This document shows positions 1 through 7,634 of a DNA stretch of 24,041 bases, one piece after another. The notes under the pieces were generated by a model, which was not told where the DNA came from, made no database searches, and worked only from the letters and a program-made list of their open reading frames with translations. Source of the stretch: DYTH01 sp964552725 (lineage in GTDB: Bacteria; Desulfobacterota; Syntrophia; Syntrophales; UBA5619); NCBI GenBank assembly GCA_964552725.1, contig CAZKHU010000039.1, forward strand, positions 1 to 24,041. Reading direction: 5' to 3'. How positions within the stretch are numbered: position 1 is the stretch's first letter; each line of letters opens with the position of its first letter. Position numbers and translations under genes: made by a program.

Positions 1-41
1 ATATTTTTATGCCGAACAGTATAATTGGGCCAAAGCTGATT

Positions 42-59
42 GCCTTGGCTAACGTTTGG
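42..59 (-). promoter_or_regulatory. attI: Candidate integron attI recombination core
   Basis: Read on the minus strand, positions 53-47 are GTTAGCC, preceded by CCAAAC. This resembles the integron core GTTRRRY, where the integrase cuts between G and TT, with one departure at the sixth base. It lies about 165 bp from the integrase start and downstream of a promoter-like site that faces it, which is where attI belongs in a standard integron. Beside it, positions 29-49 form an 8-bp stem with a 5-nt loop (GCCAAAGC / GCCTTGGC, one G-T pair). A 7-bp core occurs easily by chance, so the call depends on context. Inserted cassettes would lie at lower coordinates, mostly outside the window. Confidence 0.4.
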
Positions 60-83
60 AAAGCCGATCAACCGGCGATGGGC

Positions 84-112
84 AATAGAGCATTTACATT
101 CTCGCGTGTCAA
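84..112 (-). promoter_or_regulatory. Candidate cassette promoter Pc (sigma70 type)
   Basis: On the minus strand a perfect -35 box TTGACA (112-107) is followed by a 17-nt spacer and TCTATT (89-84), a 4/6 match to TATAAT. It points away from the integrase and towards the candidate attI core about 30 nt downstream. Integrons carry such a promoter (Pc) to express promoterless cassettes. The match and spacing are seen directly; the Pc role is inferred from position. Confidence 0.5.
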
Positions 113-217
113 GGAAAAATATTGGCGCCGACTTGAATACTATCACTATGTTACGATCTGCATGAAACTGATGAAAACATCTTGAGTTGTGGTGCGCGAT
201 CTGTTATTTTCACCCGT

Positions 218-1528
218 ATGGAAAAGCAAACAGACAAAGTCAGCGGCGGTGCAAATGCTGCCGTCTCGTTTCCGAGATGGCGCGAGGTGTTGCATTCGGA
301 AATCAGCGATCCCTCCAAAAGGAACGGGATGGAACAGGACATCTTTGCCTGGCTGAAGTTTCTCAAGGCGAACGCCCGGCGTGCCTCCGTGGAATCCGTT
401 CTGGATTATCTGCATCATATCGAAGAACAGGGGCAAAAAACCGATTCGGTGCGCGCCTCCCTGCGGTGGTTTTTCAAATCCGCCGCCGTTCAGTCGGGGT
501 TGCCGGATACGGTTCATCCTGAACAGGGCGCCCGACAACACGTCATCGAACTGGAAAGACCGGATGCGGGTTTGACAGCCTGGGAAAAACGCCTGGTTAC
601 CGCCATTCGCCGCAAGCATCTGCAGTGGCGTACCGAACAGACGTATCGTGGCTGGGCGAGACGCTTTGCCATCTGGCTGGAAGGGCGGCCGATCGAGGAG
701 GCATCCGCCGCCGACATCCGGGGGTTTCTCGACCATCTCGCCGTGGATGCGAGGGTTTCGGCCAGCACTCAGCGCCAGGCCCTGAACGCGCTGGTTTTCT
801 TTCAGAAAGAGGCGCTGGAGCGCGATCCGGGAGATTTTTCCGGCTACCGGCCCGGCCGCGCCAGCAGAAGAATTCCCGTTGTTCTGAGCCGGCGGGAGTG
901 TCAGTCGCTGTTTGCCGAGATGTCCGGAACGAACCGTCTCATGGCCCGGCTCATGTACGGCGCGGGGCTACGCCTGATGGAATTACTGAGGCTCAGAGTT
1001 CAGGATATAAACTTTGAACAGGGAATCGTCGTCATCCGCAGCGGCAAGGGGGGCAAAGACCGGGTGAGCGTGCTGCCGGAGAGTCTGCGGGCGGCCCTTC
1101 TGGCACATCGGGAACGTCTCCGGCTGCTCTTCGATGAAGACAGGCAGGAAGGTTTGCCGGGGGTATGGCTTCCCGATTCCGTGGAAAATAAAATTCCCAC
1201 GGCGGGGGCACTCTGGGCGTGGCAGTGGTTTTTCCCCTCGCGTCAGTTGGCGATCGACCCGCGCAGCGGCCTCAAACGACGCCATCACCTGAACGACGCC
1301 GCTTTCCAGGACGCCATCCGCAAGGCGGCAAAGGCGGCAAACCTTTCCCAGCGGGTTACTCCCCACACGCTCCGTCACTCCTTTGCCACCCATCTGCTGG
1401 CGGACGGGGCCGACATCCGAACCGTGCAGGAACTTCTCGGCCACGCGGATGTCGCGACCACCATGATTTACACCCATGTGCTCAACCGGCCGGGGCTTGC
1501 CGTGCGCAGTCCGCTGGACAACCTCTGA
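218..1528 (+). CDS. intI: Integron integrase (IntI-type tyrosine recombinase)
   Basis: Site-specific recombinase expected to insert and excise gene cassettes at attI and attC sites. All tyrosine-recombinase catalytic residues are visible: R252 (in GAGLRLMELLRLR), the GKGGKDR lysine (K277), H383 and R386 (HTLRHSF), H409 (GHADV) and the nucleophile Y418 (MIYTHV). Residues about 310-360, including ALWAWQWFFPSR and the stretch down to RRHHLND, match the extra segment that separates integron integrases from XerC/D. The protein is 436 aa, about 100 longer than IntI1. The surplus is at the N-terminus (FPRWREVL and on), ahead of the usual core-binding domain that begins near TEQTYRGWARRF. ATG 218 is chosen over TTG 182. 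Neither has a clear ribosome site, while an internal ATG at 329 follows AAAAGGAA and remains an alternative. The type call is secure; the start is less so. Confidence 0.9.
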   Translation: MEKQTDKVSGGANAAVSFPRWREVLHSEISDPSKRNGMEQDIFAWLKFLKANARRASVESVLDYLHHIEEQGQKTDSVRASLRWFFKSAAVQSGLPDTVHPEQGARQHVIELERPDAGLTAWEKRLVTAIRRKHLQWRTEQTYRGWARRFAIWLEGRPIEEASAADIRGFLDHLAVDARVSASTQRQALNALVFFQKEALERDPGDFSGYRPGRASRRIPVVLSRRECQSLFAEMSGTNRLMARLMYGAGLRLMELLRLRVQDINFEQGIVVIRSGKGGKDRVSVLPESLRAALLAHRERLRLLFDEDRQEGLPGVWLPDSVENKIPTAGALWAWQWFFPSRQLAIDPRSGLKRRHHLNDAAFQDAIRKAAKAANLSQRVTPHTLRHSFATHLLADGADIRTVQELLGHADVATTMIYTHVLNRPGLAVRSPLDNL

Positions 1529-1842
1529 ATCAAAATATCATGCGCTTAAATTGCTGGAGACCCCTAATCTGGCCTAAAATTGTTTGAATCGGGAATCTTT
1601 TGGCAAACCTGGGTTTTACGGTCATGCAAATCGCGGGACGCAATTCTGCTCCATCATATCGCAGGATATCAAGGACGGATTTTCATCATTTGTCAACCCG
1701 GGCCGGCTTTTAAAAAATGTCAATAATATTTTATTGATCGAAGAGTTGTGATATACGTGCAATGTCGAAGGAAGCGCGGGCATCGATAACCGGCCCGGAA
1801 ATGGATATTAATAAATTTAACCTCTAAGAGGCGGGCAATTCC
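1529..1842. other. Intergenic stretch without recognised gene
   Basis: These 314 bases between the integrase and the next gene are more AT-rich than the flanks and hold no convincing coding frame. An interrupted palindrome at 1722-1737 (CAATAA, four bases, TTATTG) lies in an AT-rich patch that could hold the promoter of the next gene, but I cannot place well-spaced -35 and -10 boxes. No attC-like pair of inverted core sites is evident, so I see no cassette on this side of the integrase. Confidence 0.5.
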
Positions 1843-2346
1843 ATGAAAGTAATGAAAATAAAGTTTGGAAAAAGCGGCGATAACGTTGACGCCTTCGGAA
1901 TACGTTTTTATGGGGATATTGATGACGAGGGCAGACAACTGGGCCGCGTCAGTGAAATTTTCTCCGATTCGGATGAATCAGGCATTATAAAAAACAAGAG
2001 AATTACCCTCTGGTTCACTTTTGAAAAAATTCGTTCCTATGAAAAGGCGTCAAATCTTCTCGATGACTTGGTGGCTGGATTGAGGAAAGAGGGATATGAG
2101 ATTATCTTTTCATCCATCGATGATCTCGTTGATACAAACTCACTTGAATATCGCGGCACTCCTGAAAGCTGCTTTCCGGCTTCCCGGAGAATACACGGGT
2201 ATAATGCGGCAGGCGGTTTTTCAGCTACAGCCGAAAAAAGAGATAACAAAAAGAGATTCTTGTTGGTAGAAATCGAAGGAATTAAGTCATTTGCCAAAAA
2301 ATTTGGACGGATGGCCTATGGCAAATCATTAATGAAGTCAATGTAA
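1843..2346 (+). CDS. Hypothetical protein, 167 aa
   Basis: I do not recognise this protein. It is soluble, with no signal peptide or membrane segment, and mixes acidic stretches (GDIDDEGRQ, FSDSDESG) with a basic C-terminus (FAKKFGRMAYGKSLMKSM). Pattern by eye suggests an alternating beta/alpha fold: strand-like KRITLWFTFEKI, a helix through YEKASNLLDDLVAGLRKEGY, then strand-like EIIFSSIDDLV. The ATG follows GAGGCGGG at about 8-15 nt, a usable ribosome site; ATG 1852 is an alternative. Base composition is lower in G+C than the flanking integrase and transporter, which could mean transfer together with the integron region, though no attC site is seen. It converges on the transporter gene. Confidence 0.6.
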   Translation: MKVMKIKFGKSGDNVDAFGIRFYGDIDDEGRQLGRVSEIFSDSDESGIIKNKRITLWFTFEKIRSYEKASNLLDDLVAGLRKEGYEIIFSSIDDLVDTNSLEYRGTPESCFPASRRIHGYNAAGGFSATAEKRDNKKRFLLVEIEGIKSFAKKFGRMAYGKSLMKSM

Positions 2347-2443
2347 CGAATATTCCCGTGCGCCTCTTCCAACAATCAGGGACGTGCCTTGCAAATTCCC
2401 GCAAATTCCCGTTTTCAGGAAATTATTATTGTTTTTCTGCTGT

Positions 2444-3859
2444 TCATGAGTCATTTTTCCCGCTTGCCGCTTTATGCATATTTCCTCTGGAGAGCGAGGC
2501 AAAAATGCCCGCGAAACAAAGAGCTGCGAAAACAGTGAAGCCTGCCCGCGCGCACTTCATAAATATCTCGTGATATTCTGGTGTTATCTGTACAGGGCCT
2601 ATGTAGAGGGAAAAGAGAAGCATGATTATTCCCATACTGGACATCTGGCCGGTCAGCCGCATGGTGCCCAGCATTCCCGAGGCGGCGCCGTAAAACTTTT
2701 TTTCGACGGAGGACATTGCCGCATTGGTGTTCGGCGACGAAAAGAAGCCGAACCCGATTCCCATGATAGTCAGACAGGCGACAGCATAGCCAAGACCGGT
2801 TTCTTTTTCGAGGAAGGAGAGCATGACAAGTCCGGCCGTGGTTGCCCCCATGCCCGCCGATGCCAGCAGGCGCGGTTCCATTCTGTCGGATAGACTGCCG
2901 GCGAGCGGGGAAAAGATGATCTGCATAATGGGCTGGATAATCATGATCATTCCGGCATGTTCGGCGGTAAAGCCTTTGATATGCTGAAAATACAGACTCA
3001 AAAGGAAGACCACCGCGAAGGTTGCCCCGTAGTGGATAAAGGCGGACAGGTTGGAGAATTTGAAGGTTCGATTTTTGCTGAACAGGGTTATGTCGAGAAG
3101 CGGATTTCCGACCCGTTTTTCCCAGACGAAAAATCCGTAAAGTCCGACTGCTCCTGTGGAAACCAGCGCAGCTCCGGACAGCCCCGGCAAGACGGAGAAT
3201 CCGTACATCAGGGCGACCAGCGACAGACTGTAGATAAAAGCTCCCTTGTAATCGAATTTTTCTCCCTTCGCCTCTTGCCACTCTCCGATCATTTTCCAGA
3301 GAACAAGGATGCTGATGACCACTCCCAGCAGGGCATTCAGAAAGAAGATGCTCCTCCAGCCCAGATGTTCGGTCAGCAGGCCTCCTATCAGCGGCCCCGC
3401 CGACAGGCCGGTGTAAACGGCCGCCACATTTATCCCGAGCGCCCGGCCGCGTTCCTGCTGGGGGTACACGGAAGTCAGGATGGCGATCCCGGTTCCGAAG
3501 ATCATCGCGCCGCCGAGCCCCTGCATCCCGCGAAAGAAGATGAGGCCTGTTTCCGAGGACAGAATGGCGCACATGAGGGACGCGAAGGAATCGATGATCA
3601 GGCCGGCGAGGAAAATCTTTTTCCGTCCGTAAATATCGGCGATCCGTCCAAAGGGGACTAAAAATATCGATGCGGCAAGAAGATACGATGTAGCGATCCA
3701 GCTTAGCGAGATTGCAGTCAGCGACAGCTCCCGGTCAATCGACGGCAGCGCGATGTTGACCGAAGAAGAGGTGAAAGGGGTCAAAAAGGAACTCAGGGCG
3801 GCGATCAGGGCGACGACGGATTTATTGATCTCTTTTTTATGGCTGGCAGTTGGTTTCAA
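2444..3859 (-). CDS. MFS drug/proton antiporter, DHA2 (14-TM, EmrB/QacA-like)
   Basis: Inner-membrane secondary transporter that would export drugs or other amphiphilic compounds in exchange for protons. From residue about 10 there are hydrophobic helices compatible with 14 membrane spans. The first contains SVNIALPSID, typical of DHA2 exporters. The loop motif FGRIADIYGRKK (motif A) and the antiporter motif C region GLSAGPLIGGLL before LGWRSIFFLN are clear. Length (471 aa) fits the family. No membrane-fusion (EmrA) or outer-membrane partner is adjacent. The start is uncertain: there is no in-frame ATG near the front. I chose TTG 3859 (KPTASHKKEINKS...) because the preceding residues up to another TTG at 3952 look like random translation. 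The substrate cannot be told from sequence. Confidence 0.85.
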   Translation of the reverse strand: MKPTASHKKEINKSVVALIAALSSFLTPFTSSSVNIALPSIDRELSLTAISLSWIATSYLLAASIFLVPFGRIADIYGRKKIFLAGLIIDSFASLMCAILSSETGLIFFRGMQGLGGAMIFGTGIAILTSVYPQQERGRALGINVAAVYTGLSAGPLIGGLLTEHLGWRSIFFLNALLGVVISILVLWKMIGEWQEAKGEKFDYKGAFIYSLSLVALMYGFSVLPGLSGAALVSTGAVGLYGFFVWEKRVGNPLLDITLFSKNRTFKFSNLSAFIHYGATFAVVFLLSLYFQHIKGFTAEHAGMIMIIQPIMQIIFSPLAGSLSDRMEPRLLASAGMGATTAGLVMLSFLEKETGLGYAVACLTIMGIGFGFFSSPNTNAAMSSVEKKFYGAASGMLGTMRLTGQMSSMGIIMLLFSLYIGPVQITPEYHEIFMKCARAGFTVFAALCFAGIFASLSRGNMHKAASGKNDS

Positions 3860-3939
3860 GGCATTTTCCCGTAGCCGCGAATCTTTTCTTCCTTCGCTTG
3901 TTTCCGCAATCGCTGTATGGTAGAGATAACATACATTTT

Positions 3940-3969
3940 TTGACGGGCGCAATAATTTTGTTTGATTAT
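3940..3969 (+). promoter_or_regulatory. Possible promoter of the HD-dNTPase/nrdD-like unit
   Basis: TTGACG (3940-3945, 5/6 to the -35 consensus) is separated by 18 nt from GATTAT (3964-3969, 4/6 to the -10 consensus), about 55 nt upstream of the ATG at 4024. It lies in the AT-rich divergent spacer between the transporter and the HD gene and is the best-spaced pair I find there. Confidence 0.4.
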
Positions 3970-4023
3970 TTTATCGAGCGTCCGGGTTGCTATTTGGAAA
4001 TTAATATTGTAGGAGTGGCCCCC

Positions 4024-5439
4024 ATGAAAACACCTTTGCCGGGATACGCTGGGATTTATGAGGGGATGGCGCTGATCGCCGATCCCATCTACCGCTATGC
4101 ATCTTTTACGGTGCCGCGCGGCGATGAAAGCGAGAAGACCGAAAAAGACCTGATTGATTCGCCCTGGGTGCAGCGTCTCCGGAGAATCTATCAGCTTCAG
4201 AGCGCGCGCTGGGTCTATCCCGCCGCGGAGCACACCCGCTTTCAGCACTCTCTGGGGACCATGCACATGGCAGGCGGGTTCGGGCGGCGCCTCTATCCTT
4301 CCCTGAAGGAAGTTTGTCCGGATGTCCCCTCGCAGAATTTTGTCGAAGAGCTGTTGCGGGTTGCCGGTCTTTTGCACGATGTCGGCCACGGTCCGTACGG
4401 CCATTTCTTTGACGATAATTTTCTTGACGGCTACAACCTGACTCATGAAGATCTTGGCCGGATGATCATTTGCCGGAAGCTGGGGCGGATTATCTCGCTG
4501 ATCGGCCGCAGTCCGTCAGGCGATTTTGCCGCAGGCGAGAGGCTCGATTCGAAAATGGCGGCCTTTCTGATCCGGAAACCGGATGGCCGCGACGAGAACG
4601 CCCCCCGCTGGCTGCAGATGCTCCGCCAGCTTTTTTCCGGCGCCTACACCGTCGATAACATGGATTATGTGCAGCGCGACGCCTTCATGACGGGATTTTC
4701 CCTTGATATTGTCGATATCGAACGTCTCTGCTTTTATACCTTCTTTACAAAAGACGGACTCACGCTCCACCAGGCGGGGATTTCGGCGTTCAACCGCTTT
4801 CTTAACGCCCGCCTGAACCTCTATTCCAACGTATATTTCCATCGCACGACCCGGGCGCTCGATCTGCATCTTCAGGAGATCTTTCGCGAGACGGTCTCGC
4901 TGATTATGCCAGCAAGCCCTGCCTTCAATCTGGAGGCATACCTCGATTTTGACGAATGGCGTCTCTTCGGCGAGGTGCGTTCCTGGCTGAAAAGCCCTGA
5001 TTCTCAAAAACGGCGGCTGGCCCGGGAATGGGAAAAACTTCACAACCGGGAGGTCAAATGGAAGATGTCCTTCGCGGCGGAGTTATCAATAGATCAGCTC
5101 CAGAAGGGAACCGGTTTTGCCGGAGCCGCTGATTATGAAGCCAGAATCCGTTCATTATTGCCTGCATCCCTGAAAAAAAATGTTTTCCGCGTTGATTTGG
5201 CCACGCAGGATCCCCGCCCGCTCAATCCGATGGCGGAGAAGGAAAAGGGAGTCAATATTTTTGAGCCGGCGACCGGGGCGATCTCGATAGAGCCTCTGCG
5301 GGACATCTACCGCTTTATTCCTGCCCGGATTGTCCAGCTTCGGGTATTTTCCCTCGATCACGAGCATGACGATCTGCTGGCCCGCGCGGCGGAACGCGCC
5401 CTTGACGCCCTGGACGGGATATCCCGGACCAATATTTGA
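4024..5439 (+). CDS. SAMHD1-like HD-domain dNTP triphosphohydrolase
   Basis: Predicted metal-dependent hydrolase of the HD superfamily, closest in motif layout to SAMHD1 and dGTPases, which split dNTPs into deoxynucleoside and triphosphate. The metal ligands are all present: H70 or H75 in HTRFQHSLG, H118-D119 in LLHDVGHGPYGHFFD, and D211 in VDNMDYVQRD. That last motif mirrors the SAMHD1 D311/Y315 segment. ATG 4024 is preceded by AGGAG at 8-nt spacing, giving 471 aa; the frame is open further upstream but lacks a ribosome site there. The stop is 2 nt before the NrdD-like gene, so the two are almost certainly co-transcribed and both concern dNTP pools. Substrate range is unproven: the family also includes enzymes acting on other nucleotides, and the C-terminal 200 residues are unassigned. 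Confidence 0.85.
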   Translation: MKTPLPGYAGIYEGMALIADPIYRYASFTVPRGDESEKTEKDLIDSPWVQRLRRIYQLQSARWVYPAAEHTRFQHSLGTMHMAGGFGRRLYPSLKEVCPDVPSQNFVEELLRVAGLLHDVGHGPYGHFFDDNFLDGYNLTHEDLGRMIICRKLGRIISLIGRSPSGDFAAGERLDSKMAAFLIRKPDGRDENAPRWLQMLRQLFSGAYTVDNMDYVQRDAFMTGFSLDIVDIERLCFYTFFTKDGLTLHQAGISAFNRFLNARLNLYSNVYFHRTTRALDLHLQEIFRETVSLIMPASPAFNLEAYLDFDEWRLFGEVRSWLKSPDSQKRRLAREWEKLHNREVKWKMSFAAELSIDQLQKGTGFAGAADYEARIRSLLPASLKKNVFRVDLATQDPRPLNPMAEKEKGVNIFEPATGAISIEPLRDIYRFIPARIVQLRVFSLDHEHDDLLARAAERALDALDGISRTNI

Positions 5440-5441
5440 CG

Positions 5442-7529
5442 ATGATTCCTGATTTTGAGCAGGCCAGTCTGCGCAGCCCCGAAACAACCGATATCACCCT
5501 TTTTGTCCGTACCTCCGGCGAGGAGAGCGCCCTTTGGAACCGGCGCATGATTGTCGAGGCGCTGATTCGCGAGGCGGAGATCGACGAAGCGACCGCCGAT
5601 GAGATCAGCCGGGAGGTTGAAAAACAGATATTCTCATCCGGGATAGGCACGTTGACCACGGCGCTCATCAGGGAACTTGTCGACGCCCGGCTGATCGAAA
5701 GAGGGATGGAGCAGGCCCGCCGCCTGCACGCCCGTCTCGGGTTTCCCCTCTACGATGTCCGGCAGCTCATCTTTCATCGCAACAAGGAAAATGCCAATGT
5801 TCCCCATGACCCGGAGGGAACCAATCTGGCCCTCGTAGAAGGGATAAAGCGGGAATATGCCCTCTATGACGTATTTTCCCGGGATATTGTCGATGCCCAT
5901 GTATCGGGCGACATCCATCTGCACGGTTTGGGTTATGTCGACCGGCCCTATGGTTTTTTCCAGTCGCTCGAATATCTCAAACGGTTTGGCCTGAAACTGC
6001 CCAATTTTGTGACGGTCGCCGCCCCTGCCCGCCATCCGGAGGTTTTGCTTGCCCACATGGTGCGGTTTGGGGCCTCCCTGCAGGGTCATATCTCCGGTCT
6101 GGTCGGCTGGGATGCGGTAAACGTCTCCTTTGCCCCCTACCTGGCGGGAATGGAAGACGGGGAAATAGAGCAGTTTGCGCAGATGCTTGTTTACGAATTT
6201 TCGCAGCTTACCTCCTCCCGCGGCGGACAGGCGATTTTTACCGATATCCATCTGTACTGGGAAGTTCCTGATTTCCTTGCTGAACTTCCGGCTGTTGGTC
6301 CGGGAGGAATGCCGACCGGGCGCACCTTCCGGGAACATGGAGAGGACGCGCGACGCTTTGCCCGGGCTCTGATGAGGGTTTACCGGAAGGGTGACGCGGC
6401 GGGCAAGCCGTTCATCTTTCCCCGGCCGATTGTCCATATCACGGATCGATTTTTCCAGACTCCGGGACACGAGGCATTTCTGGAAGAGGCGTGCGGCACT
6501 GCTGCGGCCAAGGGCAATCCCTGCTTTGCGCTGGAGCGGGGGGTGGCGGCCGGCCTTGCGCCCGGAGCCGGCTTCGCTTTTCCCGGCGAAGAGGCGGAAG
6601 AACCCTGGAAAAGGCGCTATGCGTCGATTCAGAATGTTACAATCAATCTTCCCCGGCTCGGATACCGCGTCCTGGAAATGGATAACGACAAGCTGTTTTC
6701 CCTGCTTGACGAAACCATCGCGAAGGCGGCGAAGGCGCATCTGCAAAAGAAGGATTTTATCGAGCGGCTGCTTGCCTCCGGCGATTCGGGACCGCTGGCG
6801 ATGCTCGCCATGAAAAGCGACGGTTTGCCTTATCTCCGGATGTCCGATGCGGTTTATCTGGTCGGGATGACAGGTCTCAATGAACTGGTGAAGATAAGGA
6901 CAAAAAGGCAACTGCACGATTCCGATGAGGCGTTATCCCTGGGGATGGCGATAATCCGGCACATGGCGGAAGAGGTCGGGAGGCTGTCTGAAGTCCATGG
7001 GATGAAATTCCTGCTGGAACAGACCCCCGCGGAGACGACCTCCTACCGCTTTGCCCGCCTTGACCTGAAGAGCTTTTCTCCCGCGGCCGGACATCAAGTT
7101 CGGGGTAACATTGCCAAAAATGAGATTTACTACACGAATTCCACCCACCTTTGCCCGTCGGCGCCGGTCGATCCGATGACGCGGATCATGCGGGAGGGGG
7201 AGTTTCACCCTTTTGTGCAGGCCGGTTCAGTGACCAACATAGAGTTGGGGGCTGCCGAGCCGCCGGCGCCGGAGCTTGCCGAACTTGTCATGCGGGCTTT
7301 TCGCGAAACCCGGAACAAGCAGGTAGTCTTTTCCCCGGAATTCACCTCCTGCCTGAACTGCGGGGCCGCCATGCGGGGTCTTCCCGGGGCATGCAGTTTC
7401 TGCGGTTCAAAAGAGGTGGATGGCCTGGCGCGCATAACCCAATATTACAGTTTCACTTCCGGATGGAATCGCGGGAAGCGCGCCGAGCTCAACGATCGCA
7501 ACCGGTTATTGTTTTCCGCAAAAGATTAA
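5442..7529 (+). CDS. NrdD-like class III RNR homologue lacking radical residues
   Basis: A full-length (695 aa) homologue of the anaerobic ribonucleoside-triphosphate reductase large subunit. An ATP-cone-like domain occupies residues about 15-90 (LFVRTSGEESALWNRRMIVEAL). The barrel follows with family signatures such as GDIHLHGLGYVDRP, QNVTINLPRLGY and LEQTPAETTSYRFA. The C-terminal zinc site is intact (C637, C640, C651, C654). However, the glycyl-radical motif expected as R-[IV]-x-G-Y reads RITQYY, with Q667 (CAA) in place of the glycine. The finger-loop region after ALERG (residues 368-380) has no cysteine, and the RPY segment that I recall carrying a cysteine in this subgroup reads RPYG (G171). 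Only C351 and C361 lie near that loop. No nrdG activase is adjacent. It may therefore be a nucleotide-binding pseudoenzyme or regulator; the homology is firm, the loss of catalysis inferred. ATG 5442 is preferred to an overlapping TTG at 5436. Confidence 0.85.
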   Translation: MIPDFEQASLRSPETTDITLFVRTSGEESALWNRRMIVEALIREAEIDEATADEISREVEKQIFSSGIGTLTTALIRELVDARLIERGMEQARRLHARLGFPLYDVRQLIFHRNKENANVPHDPEGTNLALVEGIKREYALYDVFSRDIVDAHVSGDIHLHGLGYVDRPYGFFQSLEYLKRFGLKLPNFVTVAAPARHPEVLLAHMVRFGASLQGHISGLVGWDAVNVSFAPYLAGMEDGEIEQFAQMLVYEFSQLTSSRGGQAIFTDIHLYWEVPDFLAELPAVGPGGMPTGRTFREHGEDARRFARALMRVYRKGDAAGKPFIFPRPIVHITDRFFQTPGHEAFLEEACGTAAAKGNPCFALERGVAAGLAPGAGFAFPGEEAEEPWKRRYASIQNVTINLPRLGYRVLEMDNDKLFSLLDETIAKAAKAHLQKKDFIERLLASGDSGPLAMLAMKSDGLPYLRMSDAVYLVGMTGLNELVKIRTKRQLHDSDEALSLGMAIIRHMAEEVGRLSEVHGMKFLLEQTPAETTSYRFARLDLKSFSPAAGHQVRGNIAKNEIYYTNSTHLCPSAPVDPMTRIMREGEFHPFVQAGSVTNIELGAAEPPAPELAELVMRAFRETRNKQVVFSPEFTSCLNCGAAMRGLPGACSFCGSKEVDGLARITQYYSFTSGWNRGKRAELNDRNRLLFSAKD

Positions 7530-7534
7530 TCCCG

Positions 7535-7550
7535 GAAAAATTAATTTTTC
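7535..7550. promoter_or_regulatory. Perfect 16-bp AT palindrome upstream of gmhA promoter
   Basis: GAAAAATTAATTTTTC is perfectly self-complementary and lies 5 nt after the nrdD-like stop codon and 7 nt before the -35 box of the gmhA promoter. It could be an operator, an UP-like AT element or a weak terminator; nothing here decides between them. Confidence 0.25.
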
Positions 7551-7557
7551 AGTTCCC

Positions 7558-7586
7558 TTGACATGAACCGGGGGGGTTCTTATATT
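7558..7586 (+). promoter_or_regulatory. Near-consensus sigma70 promoter of gmhA
   Basis: TTGACA (7558-7563, 6/6) is separated by exactly 17 nt, including a run of seven G, from TATATT (7581-7586, 5/6). Transcription would begin near 7593, leaving a leader of about 40 nt before the ATG at 7635. This argues that gmhA is transcribed independently of the gene before it, and it cuts through an upstream ATG at 7563 that would otherwise be a possible start. Confidence 0.75.
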
Positions 7587-7634
7587 ACCGGCGGTTTAGG
7601 GGCATTCCCTGAAAATCGAAAGGTTAATAAAGGG

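Noticed and set aside
182..210. TTGAGT-17-TATTTT as a promoter for the integrase
   Set aside because: Both boxes are only 4/6 and transcription would start at about the ATG, leaving no leader; possible but not supported.
1529..2443. The 167-aa gene as an integron cassette in inverted orientation
   Set aside because: I found no pair of attC-like core sites or long imperfect hairpin flanking it, and the promoter and core candidates lie on the other side of the integrase.
3860..3952. Upstream TTG start adding 31 residues to the transporter
   Set aside because: No ribosome site, and the added residues do not look like a transporter N-terminus; they also overlap the probable promoter region of the HD gene.
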